Source: JACZWZ01 sp036478235 | GTDB lineage: Bacteria; Actinomycetota; Acidimicrobiia; Spongiisociales; UBA11373 | Length of the DNA: 24,193 nt | Assembly (NCBI GenBank): GCA_036478235.1 | Contig: JAZGDZ010000073.1 | Location: 1-24,193, forward strand | Direction of reading: 5' to 3' | Shown here: positions 15,580-22,950 of the stretch, piece after piece | How the letters are laid out: every line of letters starts with the position of its first letter | Numbering within the stretch: the first letter of the stretch is position 1 | The notes under the pieces: generated by a model | The model's database searches: none | Told to the model about the DNA's origin: nothing | Seen by the model: the letters and a program-made list of their open reading frames with translations, nothing else | Translations under genes and position numbers: made by a program

Positions 15580-16194
15580 TCAGTCGGGCCTACCGATGCG
15601 TCGGTTGAGTGCGTCGAGCACAGCTCGCACTGCGGTTTCGGAGACGTCGCCGCTGCTGAGAGCCGATCCAACCGTGATCTCTTCACCCCGCTCGCCGGTG
15701 GCGACGACGACGGCCACGACCACGGTTTTCATCCCGATCGACGGGTTGCCGATTGAATCGAGCGCCAGCGCGTCGTCACCGAGGAGCGACTCTATGGCGC
15801 GCAGAGCAGCCTCTCCCACGAGCCGGAGCCGGGCCGACTGCGCCGCCGGGCCCGTCGCAGTTCCGACGTACTCCTCCCCGTGCCAGCCGAGGGTCACCGC
15901 CACGGTGGTGCGGGGCCCCTCTGGGATCTCGTGGACGCCCATGATCGCCGGGCGATCCTCGTCTGCGGCCATCGTCTCGGGCCCGATTTGGACCACCGAG
16001 ATGACCCTGCGGTCGATCGTGATCCCAAAGCGCGCCAGCGCCAGGGTCTGCACGTCGCGCACGACCTGTTTGGGCGCCTTCTGATGAGAAGCGAGCACGT
16101 GCACCTCGGTCACTCGATCGCCCTCGGAGGCAACCCGCACTGCGGTGATCGAGGGGAGTCGTGCCAGAGTCTCTTCCAACTCGTGGGTGTCCAT
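15580..16194 (-). CDS. conserved hypothetical protein, possibly two small alpha/beta domains
   Basis: A 204-residue protein from ATG 16194 (MDTHELEETLARLPSI), chosen because AAGGGG lies about 10 bases upstream. ATG 16248 adds 18 residues (TEGVRRDYALWRKGIGS) and is possible, but the frame further upstream runs through non-coding repeats. The first half (ITAVRVASEGDRVTEVHVLASHQKAPKQVVRDVQTLALARFGITIDRRVISVVQI) has the strand-helix-strand look of an ACT- or BON-like domain. The second half (TTVAVTLGWHGEEYVGTATGP...RLRLVGEAALRAIESLL...VVVAVVVATGERGEEITVGSAL) looks like a double-stranded dsRBD- or hotdog-like fold. Function is unknown. It is 36 bases upstream of the GGT gene in the same direction. 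Confidence 0.7.
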   Translation of the reverse strand: MDTHELEETLARLPSITAVRVASEGDRVTEVHVLASHQKAPKQVVRDVQTLALARFGITIDRRVISVVQIGPETMAADEDRPAIMGVHEIPEGPRTTVAVTLGWHGEEYVGTATGPAAQSARLRLVGEAALRAIESLLGDDALALDSIGNPSIGMKTVVVAVVVATGERGEEITVGSALSSGDVSETAVRAVLDALNRRIGRPD

Positions 16195-16282
16195 CGACCC
16201 GATCCCCTTCCGCCACAAAGCGTAGTCACGACGGACACCCTCTGTCATATATGGGGGAACGAGCCGGGAACCGGGTGGCGGG

Positions 16283-16291
16283 TTGTCCACA
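16283..16291 (+). promoter_or_regulatory. single DnaA-box-like sequence
   Basis: TTGTCCACA is a perfect match to the GC-rich-actinobacterial DnaA box. It stands alone in a divergent gap with no cluster, no AT-rich stretch and no dnaA/dnaN neighbours, so it is not an origin. It could be a regulatory DnaA site or chance. Confidence 0.3.
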
Positions 16292-16352
16292 GGCGGGGTA
16301 CCGTGCTGGTGGGCGGACGTCATCCCTGACCCGGGGTGCGTCCGCTTTGTCG

Positions 16353-16654
16353 TGTTCGGAGGGGCTTTCGAGCCCCGACGAGACAGGTAGCGGGAGGGTT
16401 GCGAGCCCCCCATTGACAAGTGAAGGTGGGCATCAACCGTGCCGATGTGAACATCGAACACGGTTGGCGACCCCGGGTTGCCCGGGTCACCAGTACGGCT
16501 AGCCCTCGACTGAGCGAAGCGGATCTTCCACCGCACAGGCGGTGAGGCCACTTGAGAAAGGGAACCGGAGGTGATTCATGTGGTTGACCGTGGGATGTAT
16601 GACCAGATGAGACCTGCCGGCACACCCAGCATGAGCTGGCGTGTCGGCTGAGTG
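16353..16654 (+). ncRNA. candidate structured leader or small RNA of unknown family
   Basis: This 300-base stretch has no convincing gene but holds successive inverted repeats: GGGGCT-TTCG-AGCCCC at 16361-16376; CAACCGTG...CACGGTTG enclosing GATGT...ACATC at 16433-16466; a GACCC...GGG-TTG-CCC...GGGTC stem at 16468-16488; CACCGC-ACAG-GCGGTG at 16529-16544; and GCCG.CACAC.CCAGC...GCTGG.CGTGT.CGGC at 16616-16648. Such a run of stems with small or stable loops suggests a folded RNA, either a 5' leader of the HD-domain operon or an independent transcript. I compared it by eye with RNase P RNA, tmRNA, SRP RNA, T-boxes and common riboswitches and could not match it. The orientation is inferred from the downstream gene. 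Confidence 0.45.
16578..16610 (+). CDS. 10-codon ORF with near-perfect ribosome-binding site (possible leader peptide)
   Basis: ATG 16578 opens MWLTVGCMTR and stops at TGA 16608. It is preceded by GGAGGTGAT (16567-16575), complementary over its length to the 16S rRNA 3' end with ideal spacing, much stronger than any other site in the window. A large hairpin (16616-16648) follows its stop directly, and the HD-domain gene starts 41-71 bases later. The arrangement fits a regulatory leader peptide. An overlapping frame (GTG 16571 to TGA 16649) encodes a 26-residue alternative, VIHVVDRGMYDQMRPAGTPS..., that abuts GTG 16652. Confidence 0.35.
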   Translation: MWLTVGCMTR

Positions 16655-16681
16655 ACTGACCCGGGCGCCCCGCTACCGAAA

Positions 16682-17977
16682 ATGAACACACGACTCGAAC
16701 GACGCACGGCACTACTCGCAGGCGGCTCCGCCGCGCTCGGGGTGGCGACGATTGTCGTCCTGTTCGTCCTACAGCGCGACCCCCAGCCCCTATGGCTGTG
16801 GGCCACGTTCGCCGTCGCCTTCGTAGGGCTCGAGTTCTCGTCGGTCGAGGTCAACGACCGGCTCTTTGTCTCGTCTTCGATCATGGTGGCGTTTACCGCC
16901 GCAGTCGTATTCGGACGTGACAGTGCCGTCCTGTCGGTGTCGCTGATCGCTGCTGTCGCGGTTCTTCACCCTGATGACCTTCGCATGCGCAGGTGGAGAC
17001 AGCCCGCGTACAACTTCGGTCAGTTGGTGTTGTCCGCCGCGACCGGGATCCTCGTCTTGTATCCCTTCCTGCCGCATGGTCCCGTCACCGTCGATGATCT
17101 GCCGGTCGTTGTGGGCGGCGCCGCGCTGGCAGCCATGACCTACGACTGGGTCAACTTCAGACTGGTGTCGCTGTTCGTCAAGGTCGCCTATCCGGAGCGT
17201 GATCTCCGACCTTGGTCGCGCATGATCGGAAATCACGTCGCTCTCGCCTTCCTCGGCGCCTACGGCAGCCTGCTCGGTGCCGCCTACGTGCTCGTCGGGC
17301 CGGTGACGTTGCCGCTGATGTTCGTCACGTTCCTGGTCGGGCACGTCGGCTTTGCCTCCTATTCGCGGCTGCGACAGGCCCATGAGGACACCGTGCGCGG
17401 GTTCGTCAAGGCGATCGAGGCACTCGATCCCTACACCAAGGGCCACACGGAGCGGGTGGCCCGGTTCAGCCACATGACGGGCGAGGGTCTCGGCTTCGAC
17501 GCCGAAGAGCTCGAGATGCTCCGTTGGGCGGCGCTGATACACGACGTCGGCAAGGTCGCGGCCCCGGCCGAACTCCTTCGCAAAGAGGGTCGCCTCGATT
17601 CCGCCGAGCGCGGCCGGCTGATCCGAAGCATGCGGGTGGTCGAGGAGCTGCTTTCGCGGGTCGACTTCCTTGTTCCCGCCGTCGCCGCGGTGTCGGCCCA
17701 GCACTCCATCGGAGTTGCCGAGGTCCCCACCTCGGCCCGGGTGCTGGCCGCGGCCGACGCCTTCGATGCGATGACGAGTTCCCGTTCTTATCGGGCTGCC
17801 GTCACCCAGAGCTCGGCGTTCGAAGACCTCAGGGCTCGGGCGGACGAATTCGGCACGGACGTAGTGGAGGCGCTCATCGGGGCCATCCTCGACGCCGGGG
17901 TCGTGTACGGCTCTCCCGAGGTGGAGGCATCCGCCGAGGTCGAGCGCCTGGTGAGGGAGCGAGCCAGCCGTGCCTAA
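16682..17977 (+). CDS. membrane protein with cytoplasmic HD (HD-GYP-like) domain
   Basis: A 431-residue protein from ATG 16682; GTG 16652 in the same frame adds 10 residues. Residues about 10-230 hold several membrane segments (for example LLAGGSAALGVATIVVLFVL, VLSVSLIAAVAVL, LAFLGAYGSLLGAAYVLVG), probably a sensory module. Residues about 235-400 form an HD phosphohydrolase domain: H255 in KGHTERVARF, H287-D288 in LIHDVGKVA, H341 in AQHS, and SARVLAAADAFDAMTSSRSYR. The order matches HD-GYP c-di-GMP phosphodiesterases, but the GYP triplet is missing because the helix after AQHS is short, so the substrate is uncertain. It overlaps the next, similar gene by 8 bases, and the pair may act together. 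Confidence 0.82.
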   Translation: MNTRLERRTALLAGGSAALGVATIVVLFVLQRDPQPLWLWATFAVAFVGLEFSSVEVNDRLFVSSSIMVAFTAAVVFGRDSAVLSVSLIAAVAVLHPDDLRMRRWRQPAYNFGQLVLSAATGILVLYPFLPHGPVTVDDLPVVVGGAALAAMTYDWVNFRLVSLFVKVAYPERDLRPWSRMIGNHVALAFLGAYGSLLGAAYVLVGPVTLPLMFVTFLVGHVGFASYSRLRQAHEDTVRGFVKAIEALDPYTKGHTERVARFSHMTGEGLGFDAEELEMLRWAALIHDVGKVAAPAELLRKEGRLDSAERGRLIRSMRVVEELLSRVDFLVPAVAAVSAQHSIGVAEVPTSARVLAAADAFDAMTSSRSYRAAVTQSSAFEDLRARADEFGTDVVEALIGAILDAGVVYGSPEVEASAEVERLVRERASRA

Positions 17978-19163
17978 CCGTCTGATCCGCCTCCTCGCCC
18001 TTGTCCTGCCTGCATCCGGTGGAGCGGCTGCCGCGGTTGCCTGGCGCCCCGGTTGGGCCTTTGCGGGCCTGGCGGGCGCCTACGTCGTCGCCCACGCCGT
18101 GACGATCCCCAACACGTCGGGGAGGCGGGTTTCGCTCTCGCCGGCCGTGGCCGGGGGCGCCGCGCTGGTGACGGGAGGATCCCTCGTCCTCGTGATCGGT
18201 GCCGTCGCCGCGGTCCTTCCGGTCGGGTGGGCCATCGTGCACATCCGACATGGGAGGAGGGCGGCGGCCGACATGTTCCCGGCGGAGCCGGTGGGGCTGG
18301 TCGTGTTTGCGGCTGTCTTCTCCGGTGCGCTGCTCGTACTCCCGTCCCGGGCGCCGGAGCACCCGGCCGTTCTGGCCGCGTTCACCGGCGCTGCCCTGCT
18401 CGGATTCCTGGCCTCAGTCGTGACTCGCTCCGTCCTGTCCGAACAACGCAGAGCCGTCACCCGTCGGCTCATCTTCGTGCAGGCGCTGGCGGACTGGCCC
18501 GCCTACGCCGCCCTGTATGCCTCCGCCGCGCTCTACGCCGTGACGTGGCAGCCGATGGGGCCGTGGTCGGTTCCTCTCGCCGGGCTCCCCTACCTCTTCT
18601 CACATCTGTCGCTCCACCGGCTGCAGGACACCCGCCGCACCTACGAGCAGACCATCGGAGCCCTCGGAGCGATCCCCGAGGCCAGCGGGCAGGTCTCCAC
18701 CGGTCACTCGGCGAGAACGGCCGACCTCGGAGTCGCGGTCGGAGCCGAAATCGGCCTGGGAGGCAGGGCGCTGCGGAGGCTGGAGTACGCGGCGCTGCTG
18801 CACGACATCGGGAGGGTCGTCCTGGCGAACCCGGCGGTGGCCCAGGGTGGCTACAGCTTCGCCGATGTGTCTCAATGGAGCGCGGCGATCATCGCCGAGG
18901 CGCGATATCTGGAGCCGGTCGCGGAGATAGTGGCATCGCAGCATGCCCCATATCGCAGGCACGGCCAGGTGCGCGATCCCGAGGTCCTACCCGGTTCGCA
19001 GATCGTGCGGATCGTGGCCAGGTTCGACAGTGCCCTCGACGAGGGAATCACCGCCGTGGAGGCGGTCGAGCTCCTGCATCGCGGCGCCGCCTACGACTAC
19101 GACCCCGAGATCGTGATGGCGTTGCGCCGGGTGCTGGAGCGGCGAGGTGTGCTGGCCGCCTGA
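17970..19163 (+). CDS. second membrane HD-domain protein, divergent
   Basis: A 397-residue protein from GTG 17970, overlapping the upstream gene by 8 bases. Membrane segments occupy residues about 5-210 (LLALVLPASGGAAAAVAW, SLVLVIGAVAAVLPVGW, GLVVFAAVFSGALLVLP). A C-terminal HD-like domain follows: H246 in TGHSARTADLG, H278-D279 in LLHDIGRVV, and H near 313 in ASQHAPYRRHG. The canonical lysine of HD.GK is arginine (R282), and the AADAFDAM segment of its neighbour is replaced by RIVARFDSALDEG. It is therefore a relative of the preceding protein, probably by duplication, that may have reduced or altered activity. The two could form a heteromer at the membrane. Confidence 0.75.
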   Translation: MPNRLIRLLALVLPASGGAAAAVAWRPGWAFAGLAGAYVVAHAVTIPNTSGRRVSLSPAVAGGAALVTGGSLVLVIGAVAAVLPVGWAIVHIRHGRRAAADMFPAEPVGLVVFAAVFSGALLVLPSRAPEHPAVLAAFTGAALLGFLASVVTRSVLSEQRRAVTRRLIFVQALADWPAYAALYASAALYAVTWQPMGPWSVPLAGLPYLFSHLSLHRLQDTRRTYEQTIGALGAIPEASGQVSTGHSARTADLGVAVGAEIGLGGRALRRLEYAALLHDIGRVVLANPAVAQGGYSFADVSQWSAAIIAEARYLEPVAEIVASQHAPYRRHGQVRDPEVLPGSQIVRIVARFDSALDEGITAVEAVELLHRGAAYDYDPEIVMALRRVLERRGVLAA

Positions 19164-19204
19164 CCGACCCGGTATCCTCGTTGCCCACGCGAGCGGGGAG
19201 CCAC

Positions 19205-19972
19205 GTGCTGCGATACGAAGTCGCTCGGCCCCGAGCGACCATCACCATCGACTATCCGGAGCGGCGCAACCCGCTGGCGAACGCCGACATGGCGGAGATG
19301 GGCCGGCTGATCGCACGGGCTGCAGCCGACTCGGATGTGGCGGTCATCGTGGTCACCGGGGCCGGCGACAAGGCCTTTTCTGCGGGTGGCGATCTGAGCG
19401 GCGGCTTCGTCGACGCCCCCCTCGTCGACCACGACGAGCGTGCCGCGCTCGCCGGGCTTCTTCGGGCCATGCGCTCCGCCGGTAAGCCGATCGTTGCTCG
19501 CGTCAACGGCCATGCCCTTGCGGGTGGATTCGGCCTCGCCGCAGCATGCGACATCGTCATTGCCGTCGACGATGCGACGTTCGGCGCACCCGAGATCAAG
19601 GTCGGCCTCTGGCCGATGATGGTCACGGCGGTGCTGCAACGTGTCATGCCCCACAAGGCCGCCCTCGAGCTGATGATGACCGGCCGCCGCATCACGGCCG
19701 AGGAGGCCTTGAGGCTGGGTGTGGTGAGCCGGGTGACGTCCCGCGCCGAGCTGGACGCTGCGGTCGATCTCGTTGTCAACACGCTCGCCGCGATGAGCCC
19801 GGCCGTGCTTCGAATGGGACGCGATGCGTTCTTCGCGGTCGAGGATCTCGACTTCGATGCCGCCCTCATGCATCTCCACGGCGGGCTGACGGCTGTGGTG
19901 TCGACGGAGGATGCTGCGGAGGGTGTTGGCGCCTTCCTCGATAAGCGCCGTCCGCAGTGGAAGGGCCGGTGA
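19205..19972 (+). CDS. enoyl-CoA hydratase/isomerase (crotonase) family protein
   Basis: A 255-residue protein from GTG 19205, chosen because GGGGAG lies 5 bases upstream and the crotonase N-terminus (LRYEVARPRATITIDYPERRNPLA) follows. The longer frame runs through the HD gene and is a shadow. The CoA-binding oxyanion-hole segments are KAFSAGGDL and NGHALAGGFGLAAACDIVIA. One catalytic glutamate is present in TFGAPEIKVGLWP, but the other, usually in GGG-E-A, is replaced by glycine in GGFGLAAAC, so a standard hydratase mechanism is doubtful; isomerase or another crotonase reaction is possible. It overlaps the Nudix gene by 4 bases. Confidence 0.9.
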   Translation: MLRYEVARPRATITIDYPERRNPLANADMAEMGRLIARAAADSDVAVIVVTGAGDKAFSAGGDLSGGFVDAPLVDHDERAALAGLLRAMRSAGKPIVARVNGHALAGGFGLAAACDIVIAVDDATFGAPEIKVGLWPMMVTAVLQRVMPHKAALELMMTGRRITAEEALRLGVVSRVTSRAELDAAVDLVVNTLAAMSPAVLRMGRDAFFAVEDLDFDAALMHLHGGLTAVVSTEDAAEGVGAFLDKRRPQWKGR

Positions 19973-20460
19973 CCGAGCCGCGCCCTACAACGCGGCGGTT
20001 TCGCCCGTCGGCCAAGGCGGTCGTCGTGTCCGAAGGCAGGCTCCTGGTGACCCGCAACCGCACCCCGGGCGACCCGGAAGGCGACTGGCACATCCTGCCC
20101 GGGGGCGGCCAACAACCCGGCGAGACCCTGGACCGGGCGCTGCGACGCGAAGTCCGGGAGGAGACGGGTTTCGATGTGGAGCCGGGCCGCCTGCTCTGGA
20201 TTCGCGAACTGATCGTGGCACTCCGCGACGACTGGCCGTTCGATCCCGAGGAGCACGCCATCGAGTTCATGTTCGAGTCCGCGGTGCTGACCGATCACGG
20301 CGATGCTCACGCCGAGGACCTCTATCAGGTGGCGGTCGAGTGGGTCACGGCAGACCAGCTCGTCGATCTCCGCTTCTACCCGGGCACCCTGGTTCCGTGG
20401 CTCGTCTCCTACATGGCCGGGGGTGACACCGGTCCGGTTTACCTCGGTGACATCGATTGA
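19969..20460 (+). CDS. Nudix hydrolase
   Basis: A 163-residue protein from GTG 19969, which overlaps the upstream TGA as GTGA, with GGAAGGG 5 bases ahead. The Nudix box G-x5-E-x7-REUxEExGU is complete at residues 46-69 (GGQQPGE...RREVREETGFD). Nudix enzymes hydrolyse nucleoside diphosphates linked to another moiety; the substrate cannot be deduced. The N-terminal RFRPSAKAVVVSEGRLLVTRNR strand pair and the C-terminal WVTADQLVDLRFYPGTL fit the fold. It sits between crotonase-like and transporter genes in the same direction and is probably part of that operon. Confidence 0.93.
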   Translation: MTEPRPTTRRFRPSAKAVVVSEGRLLVTRNRTPGDPEGDWHILPGGGQQPGETLDRALRREVREETGFDVEPGRLLWIRELIVALRDDWPFDPEEHAIEFMFESAVLTDHGDAHAEDLYQVAVEWVTADQLVDLRFYPGTLVPWLVSYMAGGDTGPVYLGDID

Positions 20461-20502
20461 CGCCGGTACGCTCCTCGCCGTGCTGACGTTCCGGAGCTCG
20501 GC

Positions 20503-22266
20503 ATGAGCTGGGAAGCCTGGCTCACCCTCGCCGTAGTGGTGGCCATGATCGTCGTGCTGGCTCTCGATCTGACCGATCCGGCGGCCGTCATCTTCGGAGC
20601 GGTACTCACGCTGCTGGTCGTCGGGGTTCTCGAGCCCGCAGAGGCCCTCTCCGGCTTCAGTAACCCCGCTCCCATCACGGTTGCCGCGCTCTACGTGGTG
20701 GCGGCGGGGGTGGAGCGGACCGGCGTACTCAACCGCCTCGTCGACGTGACGGTGGGACGGCCTCGGGGGGAGCGCATCACGCTGGCGCGGCTCGTGATTC
20801 CCTCCGCCGGCGCCTCCGCGGTTCTCAACAACACACCGGTCGTCGCCATGGTGTCGCCGGCGATCGCCAGGTGGTCGCGCCGGGCGGGCCGGGCCGCAAG
20901 CCGCCTCCTCATGCCTTTGTCGTTTGCGGCGATTCTCGGTGGGATGATCACCGTCATCGGGACGTCCACCAACATCGTGGTCTCCGGACTGCTCGTGGAG
21001 TCCGACATGGAGGCATTCGGCTTCTTCGAGGTGGCCAAGCTGGGGCTTCCCCTGGCGGTCGTCGGGCTGGTCCTGATCGTCGCGGTGGCTCCTGCGGTGC
21101 TGCCGCAGCGCCGTTCCACCCGGGACGAGGCGGAGGACTCCAGGGAGTTCACGGTAGAGATGACCGTCGTCACCGGAGGGGCGGTCGACGGGATGAGCGT
21201 CGTCGAGGCGGGGCTGCGCCACCTCGCCGGGGTCTTCCTCGTTCAGGTGGAACGAGGGGGCGGCGTCGTCGGCGCGGTCAGCCCCGAGTTTATCCTCGGT
21301 GGAGGGGACACTCTGAGATTCGTCGGTAACGCCGACGAGGTCGCCGACCTCCAGGAGCGGTCCGGATTGGAGCTTGCAGCACAATCGCCCGGCACCATTC
21401 CTTCGGGCCGGATGGTCTTCTTCGAGGCCGTCATCGGGGCCGGCTCGGTGCTCGTCGGACACTCGTTGCGCGACGTGGGGTTCCGGAATCGTCATCAGGC
21501 GGCCGTGCTGGCGATCCACCGAGCCGATCAACGGGTGCTCGGCAAGCTCGGCGATGTCCGCCTGCGAGTGGGCGACACGCTGCTGGTCCTGGCCTCACCG
21601 GGTTTTCGATTGCGGTGGAGGGGTTCGGGCGACTTCCTCCTCATCTCTCGTCTCGACTCGACCGAGCCGGCTCGTTCCGGCAAGATCGCCCCCGCATCGC
21701 TGATCGGCCTGGCGGTCGTCGCCGCCGCCGCCACAGGGCTGCTTCCGATCCTCGAAGCGTCGCTCCTCGGCGGGTTCGCCATGCTGGCGTTCGGTGTCCT
21801 CACCCCCGACGAAGCGCGCCAGGCGGTGGACCTCAGCGTGTTCGTGGTCATCGCCGGCTCATTCGGGGTCGGCGCGGCCATTGCCAAGACCGGCCTGGCG
21901 GGCCGGCTGGCGGATGGCCTCGTGGGCGGTCTGGATGGGGCCGGGAGCCCGGTGGTGCTCGTCGGAGTGTCCCTGGTCACCATCGCTCTCACCGAGGCCG
22001 TGACCAACAATGCCGCCGCGGTTCTTGTGTTCCCGATCGCCCTCGCCGTGGCGGCCGACATCGGCGCCGATCCCAGGGCGTTCGCCGCCGTGGTGACCCT
22101 CACCGCTTCGGCTTCGTTCCTCACCCCGATCGGGTATCAGACGAACACCATGGTCTGGGGCCCGGGGGGATACCGGTTCGGCGACTATGCCCGGCTTGGA
22201 CTGCCCCTGACCCTGGCAACGGTTGCGGTCGTCGCTCTCGTCACTCCCCTGTGGTGGTCGCTGTAG
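20503..22266 (+). CDS. SLC13/DASS-type ion transporter with RCK_C-like domains
   Basis: A 587-residue polytopic membrane protein. Two halves of membrane segments flank a soluble centre. The first half has ASAVLNNTPVVAMVSP and ITVIGTSTNIVVSGLL, the second TEAVTNNAAAVLVFPIAL and FLTPIGYQTNTMVWGPGGY; these are the paired NNTP/GTSTN-like hairpins of SLC13 (sodium/dicarboxylate or sulfate) and Arsenical-pump-like transporters. The middle, residues about 205-380, has two TrkA-C/RCK_C-type segments (GMSVVEAGLRHLAGVFLVQVERGG...GGGDTLRFVG and GHSLRDVGFRNRHQAAVLAI...GDTLLVLA). This is the domain order of putative sulfate permeases, but the substrate is not shown. Its TAG stop forms the left edge of repeat copy C. 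Confidence 0.88.
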   Translation: MSWEAWLTLAVVVAMIVVLALDLTDPAAVIFGAVLTLLVVGVLEPAEALSGFSNPAPITVAALYVVAAGVERTGVLNRLVDVTVGRPRGERITLARLVIPSAGASAVLNNTPVVAMVSPAIARWSRRAGRAASRLLMPLSFAAILGGMITVIGTSTNIVVSGLLVESDMEAFGFFEVAKLGLPLAVVGLVLIVAVAPAVLPQRRSTRDEAEDSREFTVEMTVVTGGAVDGMSVVEAGLRHLAGVFLVQVERGGGVVGAVSPEFILGGGDTLRFVGNADEVADLQERSGLELAAQSPGTIPSGRMVFFEAVIGAGSVLVGHSLRDVGFRNRHQAAVLAIHRADQRVLGKLGDVRLRVGDTLLVLASPGFRLRWRGSGDFLLISRLDSTEPARSGKIAPASLIGLAVVAAAATGLLPILEASLLGGFAMLAFGVLTPDEARQAVDLSVFVVIAGSFGVGAAIAKTGLAGRLADGLVGGLDGAGSPVVLVGVSLVTIALTEAVTNNAAAVLVFPIALAVAADIGADPRAFAAVVTLTASASFLTPIGYQTNTMVWGPGGYRFGDYARLGLPLTLATVAVVALVTPLWWSL

Positions 22267-22304
22267 GAGTCTGCTGAGTGATGCCGTTGCTCAGCGGGCT
22301 CCTA
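22264..22304 (+). repeat. minimal interspersed repeat, copy C (41 bp), likely convergent terminator
   Basis: Left arm TAGGAGTCTGCTGAG (22264-22278), 11-base loop, right arm CTCAGCGGGCTCCTA (22290-22304). As plus-strand RNA the arms pair over 15 bp with two U-G wobbles; as minus-strand RNA the same two positions are C-A mismatches. The first TAG is the stop codon of the transporter gene, and the terminal CTA is the stop codon (TAG) of the thioredoxin-like gene on the other strand, so the element exactly bridges two convergent genes. No T-tract follows. It consists of the two termini of the longer copies joined with no interior modules. Confidence 0.85.
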
Positions 22305-22904
22305 GCGCCCGAAGCTCTCGGAGATGAGTGTCTCCAGCTGCTCCTCGTGTAGCTGTCCGAACACGGTACGAACGATCGAGCCGTCGGTCGCGATGAAGAA
22401 GGTGGCGGGCAGCCCGGGTGACGGATAGCGCCTGCCGACTCGGTCGGCCACGTCTATGGCCAGCGGATAGGAAACGCCGATCTCCCCGGCGAACTCCTCG
22501 GCGGCGATCGGGTCGTCCTCGACCGCCACCCCGAGGAAGAGCACGTCTGTGTGGATGCCTGCTGCGGCATCGATCGCCGGCATCTCGGCGCGGCATGGGG
22601 CGCACCACGACGCCCACAGGTTGAGGACCACCGGCCTGCCGTCGTCGGCGAGGTGATCGCTGAGGCGGAAGTCGGTCCCGTCGAGAAGCACGAGGGCAAA
22701 GTCCGGAGCCGCCTCTCCGGTCGGGGTGTGCAATCCGCGGGCCAGCTCCGGCACCGTGATCGAGGTGCTCGCCGGCGCGTTATCGCCGAACAACAGCATC
22801 CCGCCTGTGATCACAGTCACGACGAGCAGTGTCAGGACCCCCAGCGGCCAGCGCCGTGGCCGGGCGCCCGCCGGGTCGGCCTCACTGGTCTGGTGGGGCT
22901 GCAC
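22302..22904 (-). CDS. membrane-anchored TlpA/ResA-like thioredoxin-fold protein
   Basis: A 200-residue protein from GTG 22904. This start is supported by a TACGCT -10 6 bases upstream and by an N-terminal anchor (LGVLTLLVVTVITGGMLLFG, residues about 21-40); the longer frame runs antisense through the molybdoprotein gene. The extracytoplasmic domain has the redox motif WASWCAPCRAEMP with C101 and C104, GEAAPDFAL near its start, and the cis-proline loop GLPATFFIATDG. Proteins of this class reduce disulfides outside the membrane, for instance in cytochrome c maturation. It is divergent from a sulfite-oxidase-like molybdoprotein and may share its promoter region. Confidence 0.9.
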   Translation of the reverse strand: MQPHQTSEADPAGARPRRWPLGVLTLLVVTVITGGMLLFGDNAPASTSITVPELARGLHTPTGEAAPDFALVLLDGTDFRLSDHLADDGRPVVLNLWASWCAPCRAEMPAIDAAAGIHTDVLFLGVAVEDDPIAAEEFAGEIGVSYPLAIDVADRVGRRYPSPGLPATFFIATDGSIVRTVFGQLHEEQLETLISESFGR

Positions 22905-22910
22905 AGGGGC

Positions 22911-22950
22911 AGCGTACCGCCGGGTGCAGTCGACCCGGCGTAGGTACCAT
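22911..22950. promoter_or_regulatory. divergent promoter pair with nested inverted repeat
   Basis: The gap between the thioredoxin-like gene and the molybdoprotein gene holds TACGCT (minus strand, 22911-22916, 6 bases from GTG 22904) and TACCAT (plus, 22945-22950, 8 bases from ATG 22959), both placed for leaderless transcription. Between them, partly overlapping both, is GCCGGGT-gcagtcg-ACCCGGC (22919-22939) flanked by GTACC/GGTAC. This nested palindrome could be one operator controlling both genes. Confidence 0.5.

Noticed and set aside
16195..16400. A replication origin suggested by TTGTCCACA
   Set aside because: There is only one DnaA box, no AT-rich unwinding region and none of the usual dnaA/dnaN/gyrB neighbours.
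16649..16651. A second selenocysteine-type TGA in front of the HD-domain gene (same frame as GTG 16652)
   Set aside because: There is no Cys/redox motif around it, the upstream 26 codons do not resemble the HD family, and a normal start follows directly.
16353..16654. Known RNAs (RNase P RNA, tmRNA, T-box, cobalamin or c-di-GMP riboswitches) for the structured region
   Set aside because: The diagnostic conserved sequences of these families were looked for by eye and not found. Covariance models were not available, so the region stays unnamed.
19252..21531. A 759-codon minus-strand open frame across the crotonase, Nudix and transporter genes
   Set aside because: All three plus-strand genes have clear family motifs; the antisense translation has no recognisable domain and is rich in Arg, His, Asp and Gly.
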